Part shown: piece by piece, positions 35,269-43,411 of the stretch
Layout of the letters: each line of letters starts with the position of its first letter
How positions within the stretch are numbered: position 1 is the stretch's first letter
NCBI RefSeq assembly: GCF_001665785.1
Contig: NZ_LZSO01000041.1
Location: 159,357 to 223,356 of the forward strand
From: Mycolicibacterium peregrinum
GTDB lineage: Bacteria > Actinomycetota > Actinomycetes > Mycobacteriales > Mycobacteriaceae
Reading direction: 5' to 3'
Length of the DNA: 64,000 nucleotides
Translations under genes and position numbers: made by a program
Notes under the pieces: model-generated
What the model saw: the letters and a program-made list of their open reading frames with translations, nothing else
Databases searched by the model: none
What the model was told of the DNA's origin: nothing

Positions 35269-35296
35269 AACGCTCGTAGCGGACCCTTGAGATTCC
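35269..35296 (-). promoter_or_regulatory. Candidate ECF-type promoter (GGAATC-N18-CGTT)
   Basis: On the minus strand GGAATC (35291-35296) and CGTT (35269-35272) are separated by 18 nt, matching the GGAA/CGTT form recognised by SigE/SigH-type factors. It is 58 nt upstream of the NAD(P)-binding protein gene that heads the sigma operon, fitting autoregulation. Confidence 0.4.
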
Positions 35297-35370
35297 GTGG
35301 TCCCCGTAGTCCGTGGTGTGGACATCGGATCGACATGCACGCCGACGGCGCCGACCGTTAAGGTCAGCGC

Positions 35371-35994
35371 ATGGATGTGCGCGTCGTCGACCACCCCCTG
35401 GCCGCCGCGCGGCTGACCACCCTTCGGGACGAGCGGACCGACAACGCAGGGTTCCGCGCGGCGCTGCGCGATCTGACGATGATGTTGATCTACGAGGCGA
35501 CTCGGGACGCTCCCTGCGAGCGGATCGCAGTGCGCACCCCCGTGACCGATACCACCGGGTCGCGGTTGGCAAATCCGCCGCTGTTGGTGCCGGTGTTGCG
35601 GGCCGGGCTGGGGATGGTCGACCAGGCGCACGCCCTGATCCCGGAGGCACAGGTCGGGTTCGTCGGGATGGCGCGCGACGAGTCGACACACCAGCCGACG
35701 CCCTACCTGGCGTCACTGCCCGACGACCTGAGCACGCGGTCGGTGTTCGTGCTCGACCCGATGCTGGCGACGGGCGGATCGATGGCCTACACCCTCAATC
35801 TGCTGAAAGAGCGCAACGCCGACGACATCACCGCGGTGTGTGTGGTGTGTGCGCCGCAGGGGATAGCCGCGCTGGAGGAGGTCGCCCCTGAGATCCGGTT
35901 GATCACCGCGACCATCGACGAGGGCCTCAACGAGATCGCCTACATCGTCCCTGGGCTCGGCGACGCCGGCGACCGTCAGTTCGGCCCGCGCTAA
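35371..35994 (+). CDS. upp: Uracil phosphoribosyltransferase
   Basis: 207 aa. PRPP-binding loop LDPMLATGGSM (~128-138), VPVLRAGLGM and the uracil-binding C-terminal region YIVPGLGDAGDR. Converts uracil plus PRPP to UMP in salvage, consistent with cdd/deoA/add/deoD nearby. TAAGGT (35359-35364) is 6 nt before the ATG, suggesting a leaderless message. It overlaps the convergent membrane-protein gene by 4 nt. Confidence 0.96.
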   Translation: MDVRVVDHPLAAARLTTLRDERTDNAGFRAALRDLTMMLIYEATRDAPCERIAVRTPVTDTTGSRLANPPLLVPVLRAGLGMVDQAHALIPEAQVGFVGMARDESTHQPTPYLASLPDDLSTRSVFVLDPMLATGGSMAYTLNLLKERNADDITAVCVVCAPQGIAALEEVAPEIRLITATIDEGLNEIAYIVPGLGDAGDRQFGPR

Positions 35995-37484
35995 GGCTTG
36001 TTCGCAGTCAGGTACGGCCGGGACAACACCAGCGCCGCCGCGGTGGCCAGCATGAGCACATACACCGGCAGCAGATGGATGAACGTCGTGTACCCGATCG
36101 CGTAGTGCACGGCCAGCGCAGGCAACGTGCCCGTCACGAACCCGATCAACAACGACCACCACACCCAGCGCTCGCCGCGGCGGAATCCCCACAGTGCGAT
36201 CAATGCGATCGCCAGCCCGGAACCGATCAGAGCCCCACCGAATCCGGCCCGGTCGTGGGCGATGAAGCCGAGCAGTTGCGGGTCGGCGGCCTGCAGCGTT
36301 GCGCCGTGGGTGTGCAGGTAGCCCAGGTCAGTGCTGACGAACACGTCGGTCAGCCCGACGAACGAGATGGTCGCCCCGGCGACGGCGAGTCCGGCGCCGA
36401 GGCCGATGAACAGCAACTGTCCCCACAACGCGCGCCGGCGCTGTGTTTCCGGACCGTCCGGCAGCGACCGCCATTGTGGCGGGTCTGGTTTGTTCCAGAC
36501 GGCGGCCAGCAGCATCGGGAACAGCGTCACCACCACCAGCGTGTGCAGGGGATCGACGAACCCTGTCCCGACGAAGTAGAACAGCGTGAGGAACGCGACG
36601 AGGCCCGAGATGAGCAGGGCCGTGCGTGCCCATGCCAAGCCGCGCCTGATGCCGCCCCAGGACAGTCCGGCGTACAGCGCGCCGAGGCCGATCATGTTGC
36701 CCGCCATGCTGATCCGGTCATGCTGGATGAAATGCACCAGGTTGTCGTTGATCTGGCGCAGGTCATTCACCTCGAGGCCGAGATAGGAACGGTCATAACT
36801 GAGCAACACCGGACCGAGCGTGATGGCGCCGGCCCCGACCCCCGCCACCATCAAACCGAGTCCGGTCAGCACGCCCCACAGCCAGCCCGGCCAGCGAAAC
36901 GGGTTGAGCCCGGCATCGGCCAGCCGCGGCGGGGGCGACGTCGGCGAGGCCGCCTCGATCACGCGGTTGAACCAGCCTGGCCCGGTCGCGAGCAGCACGC
37001 TCGGCCGGGCCAGCACGATGGCGTCCGGATCCCGCAGCGCCGCAACGGCGGCCGTGACGTCAGGATCAGACAGGTAGCGATCCTCACCGGCTGCACCGAC
37101 GACCACCTCGTCGACGTCAGCGGCGAGTAGTTCTGCCACCTCGGCGGAATCGACCCGCGCGACGACACGGCAGCGTCGACCCGCGGCGGCCCGACGTACA
37201 GTATCGACATCGGCGGCGGTCACCGGCGCGATCTCGATGATGCTCGCACCCTGGACCGGCAACACCAGCACGGCGTCGCGCGCCACCGACGGCGGGACCA
37301 CCGCCCCGAAGCGGCCGACCCACTCGGGCGGGACCGGCGGGTGATCGAAAACCTTTGGGATCCAGCGGTACCCGCCCGCCTCGACCAGCGTCGCCAGAAA
37401 CCGCAGGGCCCAACGCTGGGTGCGATGTTCCCCGATGACTGCGGACGCGATGGGGCGAAGCGGTTGATAAGTCCAGTCCGGCAT
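35991..37484 (-). CDS. Conserved multi-pass membrane protein, unknown function
   Basis: 497 aa. The N-terminal ~190 residues are soluble (PVQGASIIEIAPVTAADVDTV, VDEVVVGAAGEDRYLSDPDV) and may fold as an alpha/beta barrel-like domain, faintly recalling dihydroorotate dehydrogenase-type barrels, without enough motif to claim this. The C-terminal ~300 residues hold about eight membrane segments. Two similar segments (LRQINDNLVHFIQHDRISMAG and QLLGFIAHDRAGFGG) suggest a repeated helical module. Function unknown. Confidence 0.6.
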   Translation of the reverse strand: MPDWTYQPLRPIASAVIGEHRTQRWALRFLATLVEAGGYRWIPKVFDHPPVPPEWVGRFGAVVPPSVARDAVLVLPVQGASIIEIAPVTAADVDTVRRAAAGRRCRVVARVDSAEVAELLAADVDEVVVGAAGEDRYLSDPDVTAAVAALRDPDAIVLARPSVLLATGPGWFNRVIEAASPTSPPPRLADAGLNPFRWPGWLWGVLTGLGLMVAGVGAGAITLGPVLLSYDRSYLGLEVNDLRQINDNLVHFIQHDRISMAGNMIGLGALYAGLSWGGIRRGLAWARTALLISGLVAFLTLFYFVGTGFVDPLHTLVVVTLFPMLLAAVWNKPDPPQWRSLPDGPETQRRRALWGQLLFIGLGAGLAVAGATISFVGLTDVFVSTDLGYLHTHGATLQAADPQLLGFIAHDRAGFGGALIGSGLAIALIALWGFRRGERWVWWSLLIGFVTGTLPALAVHYAIGYTTFIHLLPVYVLMLATAAALVLSRPYLTANKP

Positions 37485-37495
37485 TACGTTTCCGG

Positions 37496-39112
37496 CTACC
37501 AGCGCGCCGCGGCGTCGGCGAGGTCCTGGCTCAGCTTCTGAGCGTGGGCCCGTGCGGTATCCAGATCATCGGTCGGTGTACAACGAACTTCGGTGTAGGA
37601 CTTCAGCTTCGGCTCGGTTCCCGATGGGCGTACCACCACCCGGACCGAGGTGTCGGCGTCCTCACCGGTGAAGATCAGCGCATCGGTGCGTTGTTGCCCA
37701 CGTCGCTCCAGCAGATCTTCGACGGTGACGGCGATGCCGGCCAGTTCGGTCGGTGGGGCCTCGCGCAATCGGGTCATGGCCGTTTCGGCATCGTCGACGT
37801 GGCGGGTGACCGCGCCCGTCACATGCACGCCGTGCACCTTCGCCAACGCATCGAGGGCGTCGAGCATGGTGCGGCCCTGACCGCGCAGTGCGGCCGTCAG
37901 ATCAGCGGCCAGGATCGCCGCACTGATCCCGTCCTTGTCGCGGACCGAGGCCGGGTCGACACAATGCCCGATCGCCTCCTCGTAGGCGTAGACCAGGGTG
38001 TTGCCGGGCGACTGGGCGCGGGCCAACCACTTGAATCCGGTGAGGGTTTCCGCGTGCTGGGCACCGTGCGCCGCCGCGATGGCGGCCAGCATTCGCGAGG
38101 ACACCACGGTGCTGGCCACCAGGGCGGCTTCGCTCACCGGGCCGGGTTCGAGTTGGGACAGGATGTAATCGCCGAGCAGCCAGCCGGTTTCGTCGCCGGT
38201 GAGCATGCGCCAACCGTCCGGGCCGGGTACCCCGACGGCGCATCGGTCGGCGTCGGGGTCGAGGGCGATTGCGATCTCGGCGTCGACGCCGTCGGCCAGC
38301 GCCAGAAGCGCGTCGACCGCACCCGGCTCCTCGGGATTGGGGAAGCTGACCGTGGGAAAGTCCGGGTCGGGGGTGAACTGTTCCTCCACCACGTGCACGT
38401 CGTCGAATCCGGCGAGGGCCAGGGCATCAAGCGCGTACTCGCCGCCGACGCCGTGCAGCGGCGTCAGAGCCACCCGCACCGAACCGGTGCTGCGGCGGAC
38501 CCGGGCGGCCCGTTCCAGATAACCGTAGACCTGGTGGCGCCCACCGGTTTCCACTGGGGAGCGGCGGATTTCGTCTGCAAACGGCGCTCGGGCCACCGCG
38601 GCCTCGATCTCACGGTCGGCAGGGGAGATGATCTGCATGCCACCGTCGAGAAACACCTTGTAGCCGTTGTCCGTCGGCGGATTGTGCGATGCGGTGATCT
38701 GGATGCCGGCGACGGCAGGCAGGTGCCGAACGGTGTAGGCGACGACCGGTGTGGGGACCGCAGCCATCATGAGGACAACCTGGAAGCCCTCGGCGGCAAG
38801 GACTTCGGCAGCCGCCAGAGCGAACTCGTCGGACCGGTGCCGGGCATCACGGCCCACCACCACGTGCGACCCTCCCAGGCATCTGTCCTTGAGGACCTGG
38901 GCCACTGCCCAGGTGGTGCGGATGACGACGGCCAGGTTCATCGCATCGGGCCCGCCCCGTAACGGGCCGCGCAGCCCGGCGGTGCCGAAGGTCAGCGGAT
39001 TGCTGAACCGGCGGTCGAGTTCAACGGGGCTGCAGGCGGACAATTCGGCCGCGGTTTGAGGGTCGGGGTCATGCGCGATCCATTCAGCGGCGGCGGTCGC
39101 GATGGTGGTCAT
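37496..39112 (-). CDS. pmmB: Phosphomannomutase/phosphoglucomutase family protein (Rv3308-like)
   Basis: 538 aa. Active-site serine loop TASHNPPTDNGYK (~137-149), metal loop DPDADRCAVG (~285-294), sugar loop and C-terminal phosphate-binding RPSGTEPKLK (~495-504). Length and motifs match the PGM2-like branch of alpha-D-phosphohexomutases. Together with deoA, deoD and upp it may act as a phosphopentomutase or hexose-phosphate mutase. The ATG overlaps the MarR stop (ATGA). Confidence 0.92.
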   Translation of the reverse strand: MTTIATAAAEWIAHDPDPQTAAELSACSPVELDRRFSNPLTFGTAGLRGPLRGGPDAMNLAVVIRTTWAVAQVLKDRCLGGSHVVVGRDARHRSDEFALAAAEVLAAEGFQVVLMMAAVPTPVVAYTVRHLPAVAGIQITASHNPPTDNGYKVFLDGGMQIISPADREIEAAVARAPFADEIRRSPVETGGRHQVYGYLERAARVRRSTGSVRVALTPLHGVGGEYALDALALAGFDDVHVVEEQFTPDPDFPTVSFPNPEEPGAVDALLALADGVDAEIAIALDPDADRCAVGVPGPDGWRMLTGDETGWLLGDYILSQLEPGPVSEAALVASTVVSSRMLAAIAAAHGAQHAETLTGFKWLARAQSPGNTLVYAYEEAIGHCVDPASVRDKDGISAAILAADLTAALRGQGRTMLDALDALAKVHGVHVTGAVTRHVDDAETAMTRLREAPPTELAGIAVTVEDLLERRGQQRTDALIFTGEDADTSVRVVVRPSGTEPKLKSYTEVRCTPTDDLDTARAHAQKLSQDLADAAARW

Positions 39113-39555
39113 GACCCAAGTGTGCCCGCAGCGGCGTCGGAGTACGCCAGCTTGCGCAGGACCGGTGCCACCAGCATCAGCAGATCGAACTCCAGATCGG
39201 TGAGGTTCTCCCGCATCGTGGCGTGCAGCCAGGCGTCGCGTTCGTCGCGGTCGGCCTGCAGCAACGCCGTTCCGGCCGGGGTGATCTCGATGAGCTGACG
39301 GCGTCGGTCGTTGTCGTCGGGACGTCGCGCGATCAGCCCGCGGCGCACGAGCTCGTTGATGCTGTCGGTCAGAGACTGGGCCCGCACATGCAGCCGCGCG
39401 CCCATCTCGGCCGGGGTGGTGGTTCCGGTGCGGCTCGCCTCGCCCAGCAGTTCCAGCTGGCTCAAGGTCAGGCCGTGATCCGGACGGTGGCGACGCATCT
39501 GCCGGGTCACGGCCATCATCGACTCGCGGAGTTCGGTCGCAGATGTCGCTGACAT
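39109..39555 (-). CDS. MarR-family regulator coupled to pmmB
   Basis: 148 aa. Winged helix at ~33-95 (LTLSQLELLGEASRTG, RLHVRAQSLTDSINELVRRG, DDNDRRRQLIEITPAG). Its stop overlaps the pmmB start, and it is divergent from an AbrB-type membrane protein. Palindromes in the 100-bp shared promoter (39552-39590) are likely its binding sites; one overlaps its own start codon. Confidence 0.87.
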   Translation of the reverse strand: MSATSATELRESMMAVTRQMRRHRPDHGLTLSQLELLGEASRTGTTTPAEMGARLHVRAQSLTDSINELVRRGLIARRPDDNDRRRQLIEITPAGTALLQADRDERDAWLHATMRENLTDLEFDLLMLVAPVLRKLAYSDAAAGTLGS

Positions 39556-39590
39556 ATGTAAGTTATACCTTGGTATTTCTTCCCATATGT
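39552..39590. promoter_or_regulatory. Nested palindromes, candidate MarR operator
   Basis: ACATATGT (39552-39559), ATACC-TT-GGTAT (39565-39576) and CATATGT (39584-39590) form a symmetrical array: the outer ACATATG and CATATGT are inverted repeats around the central palindrome. The array covers the MarR start codon and its promoter. Confidence 0.55.
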
Positions 39591-39655
39591 GCAGTTGTTC
39601 GCCAATAGAACATGAATATTGCGAAGGGGTGGCTTATGATCTGGAGGGGAGGTGC

Positions 39656-40768
39656 ATGACGGGAATGGCACGGACGCTGCGGTGGGTGTTGCTTCTCGTC
39701 GCGACCGTCGCCGTCACTGTCCCGCTCACCCTCGTCGACGTACCCTCAGCCGCCCTGTTCGCCGGACTCGCGGTCGGCATCGCGTTGGCGCTGGTCGCGC
39801 TCGCCCCGGAGCAGATGCCGCGCCCGGCGGGGGTGATCGCCCAGGGTGTGCTGGGCGTCTACATCGGCACGATGGTCCATCAGGACGCCGTCAGTGCGCT
39901 CGGATCGGACTGGCTGATCGTGCTGGTGATCACCGTGGCCACGTTGCTGCTCAGCATCCTCGCCGGCGGATTGCTCGGCCTGCACCGCGACGTCAGTCCG
40001 CTGACCGGCTCGCTGGCGCTCGTGGCCGGGGGCGCGTCGGGGCTCGTGGCCATCGCCCGGGAACTCGGCGGCGACGATCGCGTCGTCTCCGTCGTCCAAT
40101 ATCTTCGGGTGGCACTGGTCACCGGGACGATTCCGCTCGTGGTGACCCTGATCTTCCACGCCGATCGATCGCATCCCCCGTTAGATCCGGGCGAATCTGC
40201 TTCCGCACCTTGGTATCTCAGTCTGGCCATGCTGACCGCGATCGTCGTGCTGGGGGTGGTCGGTGGGCGTTTGGCCAGGTTGCCGGGCGCCGGCCTGCTC
40301 GGCCCGCTGGCCCTGACGGTGGCACTGCAGCTCACGGGCCTGTCCTTCGAGCTGGCCGTCCCGGTGCTTCTGGTGCAGGCCGCCTACATGGTGATCGGCT
40401 GGCAGGCCGGCATCGCCTTCACCCGCGACTCGCTACGGGCGATCGGACGGATACTGCCGCTGGCGCTGACGTTGATAGTCGTGCTCGGCGTGGCGACCGC
40501 CGGACTCGGGGTGGTGCTGGCCAACGTCACCGGGATGACGCAATTGGAGGGCTACCTGGCGACCAGCCCGGGTGGCGTCTACGCGGTGCTCGCCACCGCG
40601 GTGGAGACGGGGTCCAACGTCACCTTCATCGTCGCCGCCCAGGTGCTCCGGGTGCTGCTGATGTTGTTCGCCGCGCCGCTCATGGCGCGGGTCATGGCCC
40701 GGCTCGTACGGCGCCGCGACGACAGTAACGGCCGGCCGGACGAACCGGTGGCCGCCGTCGGGCGATAG
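39656..40768 (+). CDS. AbrB-family membrane protein (putative exporter)
   Basis: 370 aa from ATG 39656, with a GGAGGGGAGG purine-rich site upstream; an ATG 9 nt later is possible. About ten membrane segments with the internal two-fold repeat of the PF05145 (AbrB/'ammonia monooxygenase') family, e.g. AGVIAQGVLGVYIGTMV and PLTGSLALVAGGASGLVAIA versus YLATSPGGVYAVLATAVETG. The substrate is unknown. Divergence from the MarR gene suggests a regulated exporter. Confidence 0.78.
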   Translation: MTGMARTLRWVLLLVATVAVTVPLTLVDVPSAALFAGLAVGIALALVALAPEQMPRPAGVIAQGVLGVYIGTMVHQDAVSALGSDWLIVLVITVATLLLSILAGGLLGLHRDVSPLTGSLALVAGGASGLVAIARELGGDDRVVSVVQYLRVALVTGTIPLVVTLIFHADRSHPPLDPGESASAPWYLSLAMLTAIVVLGVVGGRLARLPGAGLLGPLALTVALQLTGLSFELAVPVLLVQAAYMVIGWQAGIAFTRDSLRAIGRILPLALTLIVVLGVATAGLGVVLANVTGMTQLEGYLATSPGGVYAVLATAVETGSNVTFIVAAQVLRVLLMLFAAPLMARVMARLVRRRDDSNGRPDEPVAAVGR

Positions 40769-40781
40769 CTGATCGGCCTGC

Positions 40782-41930
40782 TCAACGCCGGTTCAGGCCG
40801 GACAACTGCCAGGCCAGCGCGCGGCGGACGGCGGGCAATTTGCCGGCCAGTCGCATGACCCGATTGCGGAGCGGGCGGCGGCGGGCCGATGCGGTGGCGA
40901 GTTCGGTGAGCCGGCTGGTCATCCAGACCACACGACGTGCGGTGTGGCGGCGGGTGGCCGCGTACTCGTCGAGCACGGCGTTGTCGGCCCCGGCGTCCAG
41001 TACCTGCGCCACGTGCTCGCCGAGGACGACGGCATCCTCGATGCCGAGGTTCATCCCCTGCCCGCCGGCGGGGGAGTGCACGTGGGCGGCGTCGCCTGCC
41101 AGCAGGATGCGGTGGTCGCGGAACGCGTCGGCAACTCGGTGATGCACCCGGAACCTGGAGCCCCACACCACCTCTTCGACCACCGCGGGCTCGGCCACCG
41201 GGCCGCGCTCATCCAGCAGCGACTGCACAAACGCGACGTCCGGGTACTGCGGGGCTTCGTCCACCGTCGCGACGATGCGGTACATCCCGTCGGGCAGTGG
41301 TGCGACGACGACCAGCCCGGCCGGCGAGAAGTACAGGATCACCTCGTCGGCCGGCACGCCGCCGAAAAGCCGGACATCGGCCAGCGCGAACGACTCGCCG
41401 TAGGTGCCGCCGTTGAACGCGATCCCGGCGTGTTCGCGGACCGTGCTGTGCATGCCGTCGGCCCCGATCAGGTACCGGGCCCGGATCTGCTGGCCATCGG
41501 CGAACGTGGCGATCGCCTGGTCTTCGGTCTGCTGGATCCCGATGACCGAAGCGGCGCGGACGACCTTGCCGCCCAGCTCCTCGAGCCGATTGAGCAGGAA
41601 CGCCTCGGTGTCGGCCTGCGAGATCATCAGCGTGTACGGGTAACGGGTCGGCAGCTGGCTGAACGGCACCGCGATCAGGAGATCGTCGCGGTCCCGGATG
41701 GCGAAGGTCGGCGTGTGCACGCCGCGAGCGACGAGGTCCGCGACCACCCCGTAGGGCTCCAGCAATTCCAGGGTGTGCGGGTGGACCACGGCGGCCCGCG
41801 AGGTGTTGGTGCCCTCGGCCTGTCGATCCACGACGGTCACCTCGTGACCGTGCTGGATGAGCACGATGGCGGCGGTCAGGCCGACGGGTCCGGCTCCGAC
41901 GATCAGGACGTCGGTGGTGAGCGCTTGCAT
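40782..41930 (-). CDS. FAD-dependent aromatic-ring monooxygenase-like protein
   Basis: 382 aa from ATG 41930, with GGAG 6 nt upstream. FAD motif LIVGAGPVGLTAAIVL (~7-22), the second FAD motif LLAGDAAHVHSPAGGQGMN (~270-288) and the conserved ADGMHSTVRE. It belongs to the PheA/TfdB/UbiH group that hydroxylates phenolic or polyketide-like substrates using NAD(P)H. It is divergently paired with a TetR gene across a tandem operator array, so it is probably induced by an aromatic or xenobiotic ligand. Confidence 0.85.
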   Translation of the reverse strand: MQALTTDVLIVGAGPVGLTAAIVLIQHGHEVTVVDRQAEGTNTSRAAVVHPHTLELLEPYGVVADLVARGVHTPTFAIRDRDDLLIAVPFSQLPTRYPYTLMISQADTEAFLLNRLEELGGKVVRAASVIGIQQTEDQAIATFADGQQIRARYLIGADGMHSTVREHAGIAFNGGTYGESFALADVRLFGGVPADEVILYFSPAGLVVVAPLPDGMYRIVATVDEAPQYPDVAFVQSLLDERGPVAEPAVVEEVVWGSRFRVHHRVADAFRDHRILLAGDAAHVHSPAGGQGMNLGIEDAVVLGEHVAQVLDAGADNAVLDEYAATRRHTARRVVWMTSRLTELATASARRRPLRNRVMRLAGKLPAVRRALAWQLSGLNRR

Positions 41931-41943
41931 CTTCGACTCCTTT

Positions 41944-42030
41944 GTCAACAACTGTTGGTCAACGCTTGTTGACTTCAAGGTAGGCCTGTGAGGACTGGAT
42001 GTCAACGGTTGTTGACCTACACTTGTTGAC
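41944..42030. promoter_or_regulatory. Four TetR operators (GTCAAC-N4-GTTGAC), two pairs
   Basis: Perfect copies at 41958-41973 and 42001-42016; imperfect copies at 41944-41959 and 42015-42030. In each pair the sites are offset by 14 bp. The right pair overlaps TACACT (42018-42023), a -10 element 7 nt before the TetR ATG; the left pair lies just before the monooxygenase start. Confidence 0.8.
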
Positions 42031-42576
42031 ATGCGACGACCGGCAGCCGAGACCAAGTCCGTGATCCTCGCCGCGGCTCGGGAGCGCTTCGCCGCCGACG
42101 GATACGAGCGCGCGACGATCCGGGCGATTGCGGCCGACGCCGGGATCGACCCGGCGATGGTGATGCGCTACTACGGCAACAAGGAGCGACTGTTCGCCGC
42201 GGCGGCCGAATTCGATTTGGAACTACCGGATCTCACGCGGATCCCACGCGAAGAGATCGGCGCCGCGCTGGCCGCGCATTTCCTCGAACGCTGGGAGCGC
42301 GACGAGGCGCTGTTGATCCTGTTGCGAGCCGGCGTCACCAACGAGGCAGTGGCCGAGCGGATGCGCACGATCTTCGCCGCACAACTCGCCCCGGCGATAG
42401 CGGAGACCACTGGCGACGCTCCCGACACCCCGGTGCGGGCCAGCCTCGCCGCGTCCCAGGTACTGGGCATGGCGTTGTGCCGCTATGTCCTGGAATTCCC
42501 GCCTCTGGTCACCATGTCGCGCCAGGAGGTCGTCGACTGGATCGCACCCACCCTGCAGCGGTATCTCGTCGGCTAG
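42031..42576 (+). CDS. TetR-family regulator
   Basis: 181 aa. N-terminal helix-turn-helix (ILAAARERFAADGYERATIR, GIDPAMVMRYYGNKERLF), followed by the ligand-binding C-terminal domain that resembles TetR_C_7/17-type regulators. It is probably translated from a leaderless mRNA. It should repress itself and the divergent monooxygenase through the four operators. Its end overlaps deoD by 4 nt. Confidence 0.9.
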   Translation: MRRPAAETKSVILAAARERFAADGYERATIRAIAADAGIDPAMVMRYYGNKERLFAAAAEFDLELPDLTRIPREEIGAALAAHFLERWERDEALLILLRAGVTNEAVAERMRTIFAAQLAPAIAETTGDAPDTPVRASLAASQVLGMALCRYVLEFPPLVTMSRQEVVDWIAPTLQRYLVG

Positions 42577-43364
42577 ATCTGTCTGATCACCGAAGCCAGC
42601 AGGGAACCCATCCGGGTTGCGGACTGACGTCCGGCCTCGAGGACCTCGGCGTGGCTGAGCGGTTCACCTGTCATCCCGGCAGCCAGGTTGGTCACCATCG
42701 AGATGCCCAGCACCTGCAGGCCGGCGGCCCGGGCAGCGATGGTCTCGTGCACCGTCGACATGCCGACCAGATCGGCTCCGAGGGTGCGCAGCATCCGGAT
42801 CTCGGCCGGGGTCTCGTAATGCGGGCCGGGCAGCCCGGCATAGACGCCCTCGGCCAGGGTCGGCTCGATCTCCCGGGCCAGGGCTCGAAGTCTGGGGGAG
42901 TAGGCGTCGACCAGGTCGACGAACTGCGCACCGACCAGCGGCGACCGCGCCGTGAGGTTGAGATGGTCACTGATCAGTACCGGCTGGCCCACCTGATACT
43001 CGGCACGCAGCCCGCCGGCCGCGTTGGTGAGCACCACGGTGGACACGCCCGTTGCCGCGGCCGTCCGGACCGGATGCACCACATGCTGTAGGTCGTGGCC
43101 CTCATAGGCGTGGATGCGCCCGGCCAGCACCAGCACGCGGTGACTCCCGAGGCGCACCGAGTGTACGAGGCCGCCGTGGCCGGTCGCGGTCGGCGGGGTG
43201 AAGCCGGGGAGATCGGCCATCGGCACCGTTGCCACCGGCTCGCCCAGCTCGGCTACCGCGGGTGCCCAACCCGATCCGAGCACCACCGCGACATCGTGGC
43301 GTTCGACGCCGGTCCGTTCGGCGATGGCGGCGGCTGCCTGGCTGGATGCCTGGGGATCGGTCAC
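42573..43364 (-). CDS. deoD: Purine nucleoside phosphorylase
   Basis: 263 aa, trimeric PNP type. Phosphate loop VVLGSGWAP, GRIHAYEGHD, TNAAGGL, GPHYETPAEIRM, GMSTVHE and SMVTNLAAG are all conserved. Cleaves inosine/guanosine nucleosides to base and (deoxy)ribose-1-phosphate. GTG start; TAAGCT (43373-43378) is 8 nt upstream, a leaderless geometry. Divergent from amiB1 by 47 bp, as for Rv3307/Rv3306c. Confidence 0.95.
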   Translation of the reverse strand: MTDPQASSQAAAAIAERTGVERHDVAVVLGSGWAPAVAELGEPVATVPMADLPGFTPPTATGHGGLVHSVRLGSHRVLVLAGRIHAYEGHDLQHVVHPVRTAAATGVSTVVLTNAAGGLRAEYQVGQPVLISDHLNLTARSPLVGAQFVDLVDAYSPRLRALAREIEPTLAEGVYAGLPGPHYETPAEIRMLRTLGADLVGMSTVHETIAARAAGLQVLGISMVTNLAAGMTGEPLSHAEVLEAGRQSATRMGSLLASVIRQI

Positions 43365-43411
43365 GATAGGCGAGCTTAACCGCCGGAATCCGGCAGTGAG
43401 ATACTGCGAGG

